From positions 2,313,587 through 2,377,586 of the forward strand of contig NZ_LT838272.1 in NCBI RefSeq assembly GCF_900176005.1: 64,000 nt of DNA, written 5' to 3'. How positions within the stretch are numbered: position 1 is the stretch's first letter; every line of letters starts with the position of its first letter. The stretch is from Thermanaeromonas toyohensis ToBE (lineage in GTDB: Bacteria > Bacillota > DSM-521 > Neomoorellales > Neomoorellaceae). This document shows positions 15,831 through 26,308 of this stretch, piece by piece. The position numbers and the translations under genes are program-made. The notes beneath the pieces were generated by a model that saw only the letters and a list, made by a program, of their open reading frames with translations, did not search any database and was not told where the DNA came from.

Positions 15831-16868
15831 TTGAAGGTAGTTAGAGGAAATCGATTGGCCAATCAAGTCTACAACGGCGACTTCCATCTGGCTCTAAAAA
15901 TGCAGCCGGATTTCCCTGATGGATGGCTTAAAGTAGGCGGCGATAAAACTACTATCTGGGAATGGACAGGTTTTCCGCCTGGCCCCCGGGCGTTGGCTAT
16001 CCGCCATCCTGGTGGACCCCCAGCAGGAATCGTGCAAACCGCAGAGGTGGCCATTCAAGCAGGGGAGTTTCAGCGCTGGCAAGTGCGCCTTACTCTGCAA
16101 GCCGAACCCCCGGGGGTGGCCTGTTACCTCCTGGTATACTTCACCATGGTTTCCGGCTATCCTACTGGCCAGCTTAAGTTTTCCATAAAACCAGGAGCTA
16201 CCCCTGAAACGTTAAGCCTGGTGTTTGCTACCCCCGCAGGTACGGGCGCCATGCGCCTGGAAATAGGGGCAGTAGATGCTGGTATCCTGGTAATCCATAG
16301 GGTGGAGGCCTTCCGCCTCTATCCACCCCGAATTTTAAGCCTTGATGAAAAGGGCCGCGTCATAGTGCGACATGTAGAAACGATAGGAGAAATCCTAAAA
16401 CCGGTCCGGGTCGCCTCTCCCATCCCGGTAAACGTTCAGGCCACGGTTACCGCCGATATCCGGAACCTCACCCCTGCCCGGGACGGGGTACGGGTATACG
16501 GAAGCAGTCCGGCCCCCTTATCCACTACAGCCGAGGGGCTGGCCAGAATCCAGGTAGCTGCACGCGCTTTCCAAGAAACAGTTGAAAACGTTACTGCGGG
16601 CCCTATCCCCTCCGCCAGCGCCGCCCAAGATGTCTCAAGCTTGCGCCTGTACTCTTTTGCCGTCTTTAACTCGGGCACCGGGTCGGCCCTGGTGCAAATC
16701 CAAGTCAGCCCCGAAGGAAGCCTCTGGGCTGCTGACATGCCAGAGCAGGAGGTCCCGGCAGGGCAACTAGTGGTCCTCGCCCCGCGCTTCTTCCTCCGCT
16801 ACACCCGGCTGGCCTACCGGGCAGCTTCCCCCACGCCGCTAACCATCTGGTTTCAGGCGCAAAGCTAA
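15831..16868 (+). CDS. DUF6385-type surface protein
   Basis: A 345-residue protein, Pro/Ala/Gly rich, with no signal peptide or membrane segment. The first 175 residues resemble a carbohydrate-binding-like beta sandwich (NQVYNGDFHLALKMQPDFPD; GWLKVGGDKTTIWEW). The last 75 (FAVFNSGTGSALVQIQVSPE, then FFLRYTRLAYRA) match the end of the repeat protein at 26309-27079, the DUF6385 domain. I chose the TTG at 15831 (AGGGGGATC upstream) over an ATG at 15804 with no ribosome site. It converges on a glycosyltransferase gene, the stops overlapping by 3-4 bp. Spore-surface location is inferred. Confidence 0.65.
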   Translation: MKVVRGNRLANQVYNGDFHLALKMQPDFPDGWLKVGGDKTTIWEWTGFPPGPRALAIRHPGGPPAGIVQTAEVAIQAGEFQRWQVRLTLQAEPPGVACYLLVYFTMVSGYPTGQLKFSIKPGATPETLSLVFATPAGTGAMRLEIGAVDAGILVIHRVEAFRLYPPRILSLDEKGRVIVRHVETIGEILKPVRVASPIPVNVQATVTADIRNLTPARDGVRVYGSSPAPLSTTAEGLARIQVAARAFQETVENVTAGPIPSASAAQDVSSLRLYSFAVFNSGTGSALVQIQVSPEGSLWAADMPEQEVPAGQLVVLAPRFFLRYTRLAYRAASPTPLTIWFQAQS

Positions 16869-17740
16869 TTGGAGAAGAAAAGAAGTTCTCCTATTAATTG
16901 TTCTGCTAAAGTCTTAAAATGGGGGTTATCCCGGTAGATCTCGCTTAACTCCAGCAATCCTTTCACCCCATACTGGTAGACCAGTCCCCGTAAGTTGGCA
17001 GCCATGGCCTCTTCCTTGCCGGCCAAAGTAGGCCTCTGGGCCAAGGTAGCATGGTAAACCCTCACCTTAAGGTAGCACTTAGGTTTCCAGTTATATTTAA
17101 GGCCCATGTAATATCTGTACCCCAAAAGCAGGCTGTCATCCTCATACCCCTGTTTCCCTTTAAGAAAGCGCAGATCATATCCACCCACAGCCAGGAGCAT
17201 TTCCGCCCTGTGCAGGACGGGATGGACAAACCCTTCTAATACTACCTCCCGGGTGAGGGTGGTGAGTAAATTATGCATATGCTCTATGTCGTGGGTGGGG
17301 ATTTTAGGGACTACAGGCTTCCCTTTGCCTTCGGGATGGAGTTCTCCCCGGGAAGTTAGGATGCCTGGGCAAACCATAGGCTCCTCTGGATAGAGATTGA
17401 AAAAATCGATTAATCCTTCCACCCACCCTGGAGGGAAAATCATATCTACATGTATCTCAGATATATACCTGACACCGGGATACCTGCTCCAAATATAGTT
17501 GAAACAGGCCATCCTGCCCGCGGCAATACCGATATTGATCCCCTGACCCAGAAGGTGGACCTGGAGGTTATACCTTTTCAAATAGTCCTTGAGTTCACCA
17601 TTGGACAGGACACCTTGATTGTATAATATCACTAGGGCCCCGGGGGAGCTCTGCTCCAGACTCCGTAAACATAGATCGGCTAAAAACAGATCTTTTTTTC
17701 CGGTGATTAAGAAAGGTAAAGTATGAGCTACAGTTTCCAA
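16865..17740 (-). CDS. GT2-like glycosyltransferase
   Basis: A 291-residue soluble glycosyltransferase of GT-A type. LFLADLCLRSLEQSSPGALV resembles the nucleotide-sugar binding start, EIHVDMIFPPGW holds the acidic metal-binding motif and GYEDDSLLLGYRYYMG the catalytic acidic cluster. It transfers a sugar to an unknown acceptor, probably one of the flanking DUF6385 proteins. TTG start behind AGGGGGTG. It is the last of five glycosyltransferase genes in a row; the 203 bp upstream hold nothing clear. Confidence 0.75.
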   Translation of the reverse strand: METVAHTLPFLITGKKDLFLADLCLRSLEQSSPGALVILYNQGVLSNGELKDYLKRYNLQVHLLGQGINIGIAAGRMACFNYIWSRYPGVRYISEIHVDMIFPPGWVEGLIDFFNLYPEEPMVCPGILTSRGELHPEGKGKPVVPKIPTHDIEHMHNLLTTLTREVVLEGFVHPVLHRAEMLLAVGGYDLRFLKGKQGYEDDSLLLGYRYYMGLKYNWKPKCYLKVRVYHATLAQRPTLAGKEEAMAANLRGLVYQYGVKGLLELSEIYRDNPHFKTLAEQLIGELLFFSN

Positions 17741-17943
17741 GATGGGGCACCCCCTCTGTCGAAAAGCAAAGGCTTAAGGTGCTCAAACTCCCTAGCCTTT
17801 CACCGACCCGTAGCTGTGAGGCTCTCCGTAAAGTTGCTACACTACCTTGCTCTAGGCTGTTCTGCTGCCAGAAGTTCTGTTAGCTTTCTGCCCTGCCAGT
17901 CCAACTTATAGCTGTGTTCCTCCTTTGAGGCTGCTATCACTAT

Positions 17944-20229
17944 TTAACCTGAGAGTGGCTTCCGCATGACCGAAACCAGTAGATACCCCGGGAACAGTTT
18001 TTTCTCCTCTCCCGGCAAATCTTCATATAAAGTTCTTAAGAGATCCTTGAAGGGCCGGCTTCCTGGGATAAAATCCAGAAAATCCAGGGCCACGGGGAAG
18101 CCAGTAGAATACTCGTGTACAAGCTTAAGATCAGCCTCATGGCAGATAACGGCCAAAGAATCCACAGGATGCTCCGGGCCGTAAGGCCAGATACCGCTTT
18201 TCTCCGCAGCGTACTTCCCCAACCGGTAGGGTAAACACCGGGCGTAGGGATTGAAAGTTATAATGAGGCCTCCAGGCTTAGTAACCCGTTTCATTTCTTC
18301 TACCGCTTTAAGCTGATCAGGTACAGACAAGTGTTCCAGCACCCCTGCGTTCCACGTGATGTCCACTACTTCATCCGGAAGGGGTAGCTGCCGGATATCG
18401 GCTAGGACGAACTCCGCCTCCTGGCCGTGCTTTTCAAAAGCTCTTCGGGCATGTTGGAGGGCCGTAGGTGAGTAATCGACTAAAATAACTTGGGCTCCCT
18501 CGCTGGCCAGGCGCAAAGAAATACGTCCAGTGCCAGAGCCGGCTTCTAAGATCCTCTTACCAGCCAGACAGCCGCACTCCCGGAGGAGAGCCTGGTATAT
18601 GGTCTCCGATAGGGGATCCCAAGATTCCTGTACCCCGGACGCCCAGATCCTTTCCCAGCGGGCTTTAGAATCCTCCGCCTCCTCTGGCTCCTCTACCCAA
18701 GGCTTTAAGTTAGGCCGGGGATCTAAGATAGAAAGGTATTGTTCCTTTATACCGTACTTACCTTCTGGATCTAACGCCATATAACGTTGGAACTTGGCCT
18801 GCCGATCGGCAGGGTTCATCCATCCCAGGTGTTTAACCCGCAAAGGGCTGGTGGCTCCTTTAAGCTCCGAAATGTTGACTGGGAAGCGCCCACAGTGCAA
18901 GGGGGTCTCTTTCCATACATAGGGGAAGTCTGGGATATAACGTACCATAAAGGGCCGATAGGTAAGATGAGCTCGCCAGTAGCTATCCTCCCGGTAATGC
19001 TTCTCATCCCACATATCATACAGCCGGAAATAATAAACTTCTATTTCCGGATCCGCGGCTAGTCTGGGCAGCTCATAAACCGCCTTGTCTTCAAAGATCT
19101 CGTCGGCATCCAAGATTAGTATCCAGTCCGGCTGGGTGCTGACGGCCAACTCCCAGAGTTGTTTCCGCAAGGCCACTTCATTGTGGAAGCCGGGCTGCGG
19201 GTTGGAAACTATGGTTAAAGGTAGGCCTTCCAGCACCTTTTTGCACACTTCTACGGTATCGTCGGTACTGGCGTCATCTAATATGACAGCGTTATGGATG
19301 TACTGGGCTGCCTGGCGGAGGACTCTTTCCAGGTATCTCCCTGCTTCATTGCGCACCAGCATGGCCAGGGTAATGCGGCTCCCCCTGGTGCTGTAGTTGG
19401 TGATTGGGCCATGTTGCTTTTCTTTATAGGCTTGCACACCGGCCAAATCGGATTCCCGATAGATATGATAGGCCGGGTAATGGGTGTCGGCGTAAAGCTC
19501 AAACCCCAAGGCGGCAGCCCGAATACAGAAATGGCGGTCTTCGCCCGGGAAGCTTAAGTTATATATTTCGCTAAAGGACACACCCTGCAGCAAGGCCCGG
19601 CGGCTGATAAGGGTACAGGCGCCCAGCCCGCCCACCCGGTAAACTCCTGGGGTACGGAGCATACGCAAAAAATCTTCCTGGCGCCTCTTTCGCTCCCCGG
19701 GACTCAAGATCTCTCCCCTCTGCATGGGATACAGCCGGTAAGCATCGCCTGCCCATACCTGGGGCAAAGGCTCTAGTTCTTTCCGCCACCTGGTCCAGAA
19801 TACCTCGGAAACTATGTCCTTACCTAAGCTAACAAGGTGGGTAAGGGTTTTGGGATGGAGCACCAGATCGGAATCCACCAGAAACAGGTAATCGTAGCCT
19901 TCCTCCCGGGCCATTTCCAGGAAACGGTTCTTGTACCCGGCTACCTTCCAGATCAGATCTTCCCGCCAGTAATGGGTGTTCTCATCACAGTAGTAGGGAC
20001 CCTTCCCTTCACCTCGTAATATCCGGACGTTATCCTTCCCCCGGGCGAATTCCTGCAGCAACAGGCTTTCCTCGTCGTTGTCATCGATAAAGACATAGGC
20101 TACCTCTAACCCCGTGGTCTCCAGCTCCTTAAGGGAGCCCAGGAATTCTTTTAGGATACATGGTTTCTGCCGCACAGGGCTAGCTATTAAGACCCGAAGT
20201 AACTTGTGGTCCTTCTTTTCCGCTAGCAT
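17944..20229 (-). CDS. Double glycosyltransferase fused to a SAM methyltransferase
   Basis: A 761-residue three-domain protein. Residues about 10-280 are a GT-A transferase with LFLVDSDLVLHPKT and PGEDRHFCIRA. About 288-520 is a second GT2 domain: ITLAMLVRNEAGRYLERVLR and WILILDADEIFED. About 555-750 is a class I methyltransferase with ILEAGSGTGRISLRLASEGA. It may add two sugars and methylate one, as seen in capping of surface glycans. It shares this plan with the next gene. Confidence 0.8.
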   Translation of the reverse strand: MLAEKKDHKLLRVLIASPVRQKPCILKEFLGSLKELETTGLEVAYVFIDDNDEESLLLQEFARGKDNVRILRGEGKGPYYCDENTHYWREDLIWKVAGYKNRFLEMAREEGYDYLFLVDSDLVLHPKTLTHLVSLGKDIVSEVFWTRWRKELEPLPQVWAGDAYRLYPMQRGEILSPGERKRRQEDFLRMLRTPGVYRVGGLGACTLISRRALLQGVSFSEIYNLSFPGEDRHFCIRAAALGFELYADTHYPAYHIYRESDLAGVQAYKEKQHGPITNYSTRGSRITLAMLVRNEAGRYLERVLRQAAQYIHNAVILDDASTDDTVEVCKKVLEGLPLTIVSNPQPGFHNEVALRKQLWELAVSTQPDWILILDADEIFEDKAVYELPRLAADPEIEVYYFRLYDMWDEKHYREDSYWRAHLTYRPFMVRYIPDFPYVWKETPLHCGRFPVNISELKGATSPLRVKHLGWMNPADRQAKFQRYMALDPEGKYGIKEQYLSILDPRPNLKPWVEEPEEAEDSKARWERIWASGVQESWDPLSETIYQALLRECGCLAGKRILEAGSGTGRISLRLASEGAQVILVDYSPTALQHARRAFEKHGQEAEFVLADIRQLPLPDEVVDITWNAGVLEHLSVPDQLKAVEEMKRVTKPGGLIITFNPYARCLPYRLGKYAAEKSGIWPYGPEHPVDSLAVICHEADLKLVHEYSTGFPVALDFLDFIPGSRPFKDLLRTLYEDLPGEEKKLFPGYLLVSVMRKPLSG

Positions 20230-20326
20230 CCTTCTCTTCCACCTTTCCTTTTTTCCCCCTGCTACTTTTGAAAGATATGCTAGAACAGGATGTTAGCGCC
20301 GATAACTTGGGGAAGAAGCTTTTAGG

Positions 20327-21664
20327 CTATTTTATGCACCGGTGGTCCTTTTGGCCCTGTTTGGGTAAGCAAAGCCTCGCCTTTATCAAGTACTCTTTAG
20401 TCTTCAGTTCCTTAAGCTCACCTAAGCTAAACTTTTTCCAGGCGATAATATTTGAAAACTCTGGCATGGTTGGATCCGGCAGACAACAGATCTCTTCCGG
20501 GATGAAGTGTAAAGAAGCGAGGAGTTCCTGGGTATCCCGTAAGGCAAAAAATCTCAAGTGGGTTCGATCTAAGATACCGGAATCGCTATACAGCCAGCGT
20601 CCCTCATTTATCAAGAGCCCAAGCACCGACCAGTTCCTTACATTAGGTACACTCAAAAGAAGGTAACCGTCCGGTCGGAGGAACCGCTTTAGATATAGTA
20701 AGGTGTCCCAAGGGTTAAACAAATGCTCCAGCACCCCCAAAAGGATAAGGCAGTCAAAGTAGCCTACAGGGAAGTCGAAGGTCGCCTTCTCCACATCAGC
20801 CACGATTACATAATCCAGCCGCCGCATGGCAGCCGCAGCCGCCATGCGGTTGGCTTCTACCCCCACGACCTCCCTGGTAGGATCCTCCCTTTTAAGGAGG
20901 TGACCTAAAATTCCCTGACCACAACCTATCTCCAAGATCCTTTTGGCGCCAGGAGGTACCAGTTTAGCTACCTCCGGCGGGACAAACTGGTGGTATTTAA
21001 TGGGCTTTATGAAAAGTCCAGGGGCGATCTCTTCCCGGTTTCTTGGGGTCCACTGAGCTAGACAAATCCCTGCTTCTTGAGATTTAGAAGGATCAAGGTA
21101 CTTAAAGCTCTTTAAGCACAAATCCATTTTACGCCCCTTCCCTCCCAAAAGGTCTAAAGGTACAGGCTGGCCAGGGGCGGGAAATAGCTCCCACCGTGCT
21201 AAGGTAGGAAGGTAAAACAACCGTGGTTCCCAGGCATCGCCAAAGGCGCTGTCCTCACAGCGATAAAGTTCGGGATCTGCCCAGAAATAAAGGAGGCGGA
21301 GGTAAAAAAAGGTATAAATAGGATCGCGAGGATCCAGCCGGGATATCTCCTGATGGATGGTATCTGCCGCCCCTTCCTCCAGCACTTCGCAGCTTTCCAA
21401 AAGGAGGAGCCAATCCGCCTCCCTTTCCCTGGCCCATCGAACAGCCAGATCAGTTGCCTTCTCCTCTCCCCCTTCGGATATACCTTGAAGAAGCTGGTAG
21501 TTCACCCCAGGGAAGGAAGGGGAGACTTGGGGATCCCAGCCGGTAGAAGTTCTGTCTAAAACCAGAATATCCGGCGTTACCCGAACGACCTCCCGCAGGC
21601 AAGGAGCTAGCCATCGTCCATGATCTCGTACAAGGATTGCGCAGGCGATCTTGTAATCAGGCAA
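20327..21664 (-). CDS. GT2-like domain fused to SAM methyltransferase
   Basis: A 445-residue protein. The first 170 residues look like a degenerate GT2 domain: IACAILVRDHGRWLAPCLRE is kept, but the expected DxD is replaced by WLLLLESCEVLEE, so catalysis may be lost. From about 235 a class I methyltransferase follows (RILEIGCGQGILGHLL; LLGVLEHLFNPWDTL; DRTHLRFFALRD). It probably methylates a sugar made by the neighbouring enzymes. It starts 18 bp after the stop of the next upstream gene. Confidence 0.75.
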   Translation of the reverse strand: MPDYKIACAILVRDHGRWLAPCLREVVRVTPDILVLDRTSTGWDPQVSPSFPGVNYQLLQGISEGGEEKATDLAVRWAREREADWLLLLESCEVLEEGAADTIHQEISRLDPRDPIYTFFYLRLLYFWADPELYRCEDSAFGDAWEPRLFYLPTLARWELFPAPGQPVPLDLLGGKGRKMDLCLKSFKYLDPSKSQEAGICLAQWTPRNREEIAPGLFIKPIKYHQFVPPEVAKLVPPGAKRILEIGCGQGILGHLLKREDPTREVVGVEANRMAAAAAMRRLDYVIVADVEKATFDFPVGYFDCLILLGVLEHLFNPWDTLLYLKRFLRPDGYLLLSVPNVRNWSVLGLLINEGRWLYSDSGILDRTHLRFFALRDTQELLASLHFIPEEICCLPDPTMPEFSNIIAWKKFSLGELKELKTKEYLIKARLCLPKQGQKDHRCIK

Positions 21665-21682
21665 ATCTACTTGGCCTCCTTT

Positions 21683-24133
21683 TTATTGGATACCAATATT
21701 GAACATCTCCCCCTGGGCCACTCCTTCTAGCAACGCAGAGATTTTATCCCAAACTGTCTTTAAGGCCGGAGAAAAACCGCCGCTTTTAAGACCCTGGATA
21801 CAACACTGGCCGGCCAATCCTAGCTGGAGGCCAGCGAGCTTAAGGAATAGGGATTTTAGAGGAGACTGCTCGAGGAACTCTTTGGCTTTCTGAAGAAAGA
21901 TTTGACCTAGGTCTGGCCTATCCAGACGATAAAAGACTTCAGCTAAGAGCAGGCTTTCTCGGAAGCAAGAAGGTAAAGAAAGGCTATACAACCTGAACAG
22001 GCAACTTACCGTATCATACCTTTGTACCAGCAGGCGGCAAAAAGGCAACAGCAGCGTGGAAAGGCCTTGTCTTTTCTTTAGGAAAGCCTCTAATAACTCC
22101 TCGGCTTCCTCTAGCCATCCCATTTTTTCTAGCCCTTCAGCCAGGGCAGCGGCCGTACGGAAACTGCCGATCCCATAGGGAAAGGTATAGCGATACCAAG
22201 GGGGATCTCCCATTTGCAGGGCCTTCTCCCAGGCTTGCCTAGCTCCTGGCCAGTTACCAAGATGAAATTCTAGCATCCCTTCTAAGTACCACAGACTAGT
22301 AAAGTCGGGGAAAGCTTCTTGCCCCTGCCGAACTATCTTGAGCCCCTGCTGGAATTCCTTAAGCTCTAGGCAGCAAACAGCCATCTTAAAATAGAGATCA
22401 GCAAGGATACCGCTCCCCTTTAACGCAGTAAAAGCTTTATAAAACTCTTCCAAAGCACCCCGGAAATCACTTTGCTGGAATAGTTCTACTCCCAGGGCAT
22501 AGCGAGCATAACCATCACCAGGTTGGAAGTTAAGCCAGGAAGTAAGAAGAGCAGTGTTCCTATAACTTTTCTTTTGTAGCCCAGCCCTTTTAAGGTAACC
22601 CCAGTGGTCGATATGGATCTCTACCGGGGCTAGGCTACTAGGTCCACTGTAGCTAATTATGGACTGGCTTATTTCTTCATGTAGGGTTCCCGAAAAGTTA
22701 AACTCCGGTTTGTTTCTAAACAGCCTACAGATGGCATCTACCACGAAGTCCTCTGGATCCCCCCATCCGAAATAATTGACCACTTTAAGATAAAAGCCCT
22801 GTAGCTCCCCGGCAGTAGCTATTAACTGGCGTAGGCGTTTATGCTCTTCAGTACGCAAGGTCTCGTCCGCATCCAGGACCAAAATCCACTCATACCTGGC
22901 TAACCTCAAAGCGAAATTGCGGGCTAGAGCAAAATCGTTCATCCAGGGAAAGGTATAAACTTGAGCGCCATAGCTCTGAGCGATCTCCCGGGTCCTGTCC
23001 TCTGAACCTGTATCCACTACCACAATCTCATCTACTACCTGGGCTGCGCTATCTAAGCACCTGGCTAAATTTCTTTCTTCGTCCCGCACGATCATACACA
23101 AGCTTATCCCTGGTAAAAGGTGGTGGCATAGCCTTTCCCGCTCTAGAAGGGCTAAAGCTTCCCGAACTCCGACTTCGGCTTTAAAGGTTCCCACCCCTTT
23201 CTCGGAAACGTATTGATAAGGAGCCTCTCCCAAGGCCAAGCAAGCCCGGTACAACTCTAAGGCTTCCGTAAAGCGCCCCAGGGAGTAAAAGAGAGTAGCT
23301 TTAAGGAAAACCAGGTCCGTATAATCTGGGTATAGCTTGAGGTAGCGATCTATGGTCTCCAATGCTTCCTGGTATTGGTTTAAAAGCATCAAGGTTTGGA
23401 TCTTTTTCTTGCCCAGGAGGGGTGCGAAGCTTAACGCTGGCGAAGTTAACCTTTCAGCCTCATTAAAGTATCTTAAGGCCTGAGGGAACTCTCCACTTCG
23501 TAAGTATTCGGTGGCTAGATTAAAAAGGAGAAAACCGGTCTTGGGCCCCCGCTCATATTCTGCCTTAAGGATAGCTAGATTGCGTTTAGTTTTTTCTTTC
23601 TGGGCCACCATTTTGCCCTGGTAACCGAAATGTTTAATCTTTATATCTAGGACACCGAATTTAGCCTGGGGATTCTGCTCCAGGATGGAATCTATAATCT
23701 GCTCATGAATGGCTCCTTTAAACCGGTGGCGGGGATGGTTCCGGAATAGCCGTAAAGAGGGCTGTTTTATACAGTTGCCCTGGTCATCGAAGTTCAAAAT
23801 ATGGAGGAAAAATCCATCCATATCTGTATGGGCTAGGTAAGCCAAGCAGGATAGGTTCTCATGCAAAACTTCCTCGTCGGCATCCAAAAAGAGTATCCAT
23901 TCACCCCGAGCGCGCTCCAAGCCCGCATTACGCGCCAGGCTAAAATCATCCCGCCAAGGTTCCTCCAAAACTAAAGCGCCATATTCTTTAGCGATTTCCC
24001 TAGTCCGGTCCTGGGAGCCGGTATCCACAATAATTATCTCGTCCACCCAGTCCTTGATGCTTTCTAGACATTTGGGAAGGTTAGCTTCTTCATCCTTGAC
24101 GATCATACATAGGCTGATGGTGGCTTTCTTCAA
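21683..24133 (-). CDS. Tandem GT2 glycosyltransferase with TPR repeats
   Basis: An 816-residue protein built of two copies of one module. Copy 1: GT2 about 1-230 (ISLCMIVKDEEANLPKCLES; ILFLDADEEV), then TPR helices to about 330. Copy 2: GT2 about 345-560 (ISLCMIVRDEERNLARCLDS; ILVLDADETL), then TPR helices to the end. The metal-binding DAD is present in both. TPR repeats probably hold the protein acceptor, as in O-GlcNAc-type systems. Its start overlaps the upstream gene by 44 bp. Confidence 0.82.
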   Translation of the reverse strand: MKKATISLCMIVKDEEANLPKCLESIKDWVDEIIIVDTGSQDRTREIAKEYGALVLEEPWRDDFSLARNAGLERARGEWILFLDADEEVLHENLSCLAYLAHTDMDGFFLHILNFDDQGNCIKQPSLRLFRNHPRHRFKGAIHEQIIDSILEQNPQAKFGVLDIKIKHFGYQGKMVAQKEKTKRNLAILKAEYERGPKTGFLLFNLATEYLRSGEFPQALRYFNEAERLTSPALSFAPLLGKKKIQTLMLLNQYQEALETIDRYLKLYPDYTDLVFLKATLFYSLGRFTEALELYRACLALGEAPYQYVSEKGVGTFKAEVGVREALALLERERLCHHLLPGISLCMIVRDEERNLARCLDSAAQVVDEIVVVDTGSEDRTREIAQSYGAQVYTFPWMNDFALARNFALRLARYEWILVLDADETLRTEEHKRLRQLIATAGELQGFYLKVVNYFGWGDPEDFVVDAICRLFRNKPEFNFSGTLHEEISQSIISYSGPSSLAPVEIHIDHWGYLKRAGLQKKSYRNTALLTSWLNFQPGDGYARYALGVELFQQSDFRGALEEFYKAFTALKGSGILADLYFKMAVCCLELKEFQQGLKIVRQGQEAFPDFTSLWYLEGMLEFHLGNWPGARQAWEKALQMGDPPWYRYTFPYGIGSFRTAAALAEGLEKMGWLEEAEELLEAFLKKRQGLSTLLLPFCRLLVQRYDTVSCLFRLYSLSLPSCFRESLLLAEVFYRLDRPDLGQIFLQKAKEFLEQSPLKSLFLKLAGLQLGLAGQCCIQGLKSGGFSPALKTVWDKISALLEGVAQGEMFNIGIQ

Positions 24134-26216
24134 CCGGAACCCCCCTTCTGGCTCTAAGTTGAAGTTGGCAATCCTTAACCCGGGTTAGGATATCTTTTAC
24201 CTCGGGGCTATCGGGGAAATGGGCAAGAGTTTCCTTAAGAGTTTGGCAGGTTTGCTTAAGGAGTACTTCTACTAGCTCTTCATAATACTCCTTTTTCTCC
24301 GGGTTTAAACGAATGGCCTGGTGTAAAAGTTGCTCGGCTTCCCACAGCGCCTGGCGCTGGGCACAGATAAACCCTAACATATAAAAGAGATCATCCCGGG
24401 ATAGGCCGGCCTCCAGGGCTCGTAAAAGCTCGTCGGCCGCCTCTAAGTAAAACTTATGGTTAAAAAGAGCCCGGCCCAAGAGGTAACATAACTCGGCCTC
24501 CTGTTCGGTACCCCCTTCCGTCGAAGTTTCCTTCGGCGCTGAGCTCGCTTCCGTACTTGCTTCCTTAAAAGAGGTTTCAGCTCTAGTCTGGGGCAGGATC
24601 AGGGTCGCAGCCATCCTGGCGAGATCCCAGTTGTTCACCTGTACCAGCTTGACTATCAGGCCCTCTAGGGTGACAACATCCAATTCATCAGCCGGTTCTT
24701 CACCCCACATTATTTTCCTGTTAAGAACTTCCAAAATGGAATAAAGCTTATCATCCCGGCCCCGAAGTTTGGTGATCCAGGGCAAGGAATTCTTTCGGGG
24801 CCTGGTGGACCAATTGCAAATGCAAATGTATAAGAGGGCGTCAAGGTAATAAGGGCTTTCCGGTCCGATCTCTACGCACTGGTATTTCGCCTCCTCCCAT
24901 CGGTTTAGTTGCATCAAAGCTTTGGCCTTAAGTAGGCGGATCTCATCTGTCTTGGTACCCGTGCGGAGAAGATATTCGTTGAGATAGAGCAAGCATCCAT
25001 AGTAATCTCCACTGGAATAAAGAAGGTCCACTACCTGGAGCAATTGTGGGAAGCTTGTTATTTTAATGTGGTCCTGGATATAGGCCCTCACTTGTAACGG
25101 CTCGTGTAACACCCTTTTCAAAACCCTGCCCAGGCTGGAAAGGAGCCCTGGGAGCTCGGGCTGGAGGTGAAAAGCTTTTTGATAGTAATTAATAGCTAAT
25201 TCATAGTAGCCACATTTTTCCATTAATTCTCCTAACTTATATAGGGCGAGGTAGCTTCCTACACCTATACTAGTAACGTACCGGGCAGGAGCCTCCCCTA
25301 ACTCTAGACAACGTAGGAATGCATCTTGGGACTGGGTATAGCGTTCCAACTGTTCCAGAGCCTGGCCCCGAAGGTAATGGAGATCAGTATAATCTGGAAA
25401 ATAACTTAGCCCTCTCTCTGCTACTTCCAGGGCGCGTAAGGGTTGGTTATCTTTTAATAATGCTATAGCATAATTACGGAAAAAGGTTGGGGCATATCCA
25501 GCCCTTATATCTATCTTCTGCTCTACATTTTCCCATTCCCGCAGCGCACCAGCTAAATCGCCAGCCTCATATAGGGCCACGCCCAGATTGTAACGTAGAT
25601 AGCTATCTTGGGGAGCTTTTTCCATTTGCTTTTGTAAAATATCCAGGTTACGGGAGACTTTATTTCGTGAGCCTACCACCTCCTGTTTGTAACCATGGTG
25701 GTAAATGTAAAGGCCAGAATCCCAGAGCTGGGCAGAGGGATTAGTGGCCAATATAGATGGTACTATCTGCTCATGTAGAGCACCCTGGAACCTGTACCCA
25801 GGTCGGTTGCGAAAAAGCCGCAAGCTAAGGTGGCGTAACCCTTGATCCCCGGTTTCGCCTGCCGTAGGGCTTATGATACGGAAATAGTATCCCTCCACTT
25901 TAGGATCTTTAAGTAGCTGCAAGAAGGCTTCCTTATCCACCTCTACCAACTCTTCATCGGCATCTAGATACAAAATCCAGTCTCCAGTGGCCTGCTCAAG
26001 GGATAAGTTTCTAGCCGCGCTAAAGTCCTGACCCCATTCGAAGGTTATTACTTTCGCACCGTATTGCCTGGCTATATCTATAGTGCGATCAGTGGAACCT
26101 GTATCCACCACGATTATCTCATCCACCACATTCCTTGCGCTGCTCAGACACTTTTCCAAGTAAGCCTCTTCATTTTTTACGATCATACACAAGCTTACAG
26201 TGGGCTCCTTTTTCAA
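24090..26216 (-). CDS. GT2 glycosyltransferase with long TPR domain
   Basis: A 708-residue protein: GT2 domain about 1-230 (VSLCMIVKNEEAYLEKCLSS; ILYLDADEELVEVD), then TPR-like helices over most of the rest. A Ser/Thr/Glu-rich low-complexity stretch near 555-580 breaks the TPR region. It shares the module of the 816-residue neighbour, so the two arose by duplication. TTG start with AAGGAG upstream. It follows the repeat protein gene by 92 bp and probably glycosylates it. Confidence 0.82.
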   Translation of the reverse strand: MKKEPTVSLCMIVKNEEAYLEKCLSSARNVVDEIIVVDTGSTDRTIDIARQYGAKVITFEWGQDFSAARNLSLEQATGDWILYLDADEELVEVDKEAFLQLLKDPKVEGYYFRIISPTAGETGDQGLRHLSLRLFRNRPGYRFQGALHEQIVPSILATNPSAQLWDSGLYIYHHGYKQEVVGSRNKVSRNLDILQKQMEKAPQDSYLRYNLGVALYEAGDLAGALREWENVEQKIDIRAGYAPTFFRNYAIALLKDNQPLRALEVAERGLSYFPDYTDLHYLRGQALEQLERYTQSQDAFLRCLELGEAPARYVTSIGVGSYLALYKLGELMEKCGYYELAINYYQKAFHLQPELPGLLSSLGRVLKRVLHEPLQVRAYIQDHIKITSFPQLLQVVDLLYSSGDYYGCLLYLNEYLLRTGTKTDEIRLLKAKALMQLNRWEEAKYQCVEIGPESPYYLDALLYICICNWSTRPRKNSLPWITKLRGRDDKLYSILEVLNRKIMWGEEPADELDVVTLEGLIVKLVQVNNWDLARMAATLILPQTRAETSFKEASTEASSAPKETSTEGGTEQEAELCYLLGRALFNHKFYLEAADELLRALEAGLSRDDLFYMLGFICAQRQALWEAEQLLHQAIRLNPEKKEYYEELVEVLLKQTCQTLKETLAHFPDSPEVKDILTRVKDCQLQLRARRGVPVEESHHQPMYDRQG

Positions 26217-26308
26217 ACTTGGTCACTCCTTAATTCATGGGCGGGCTGCTGGCCCAAGAAAGTGCCAACAGCCCCAGATCAATAGATTATTAGCTATATT
26301 AAATAGAT

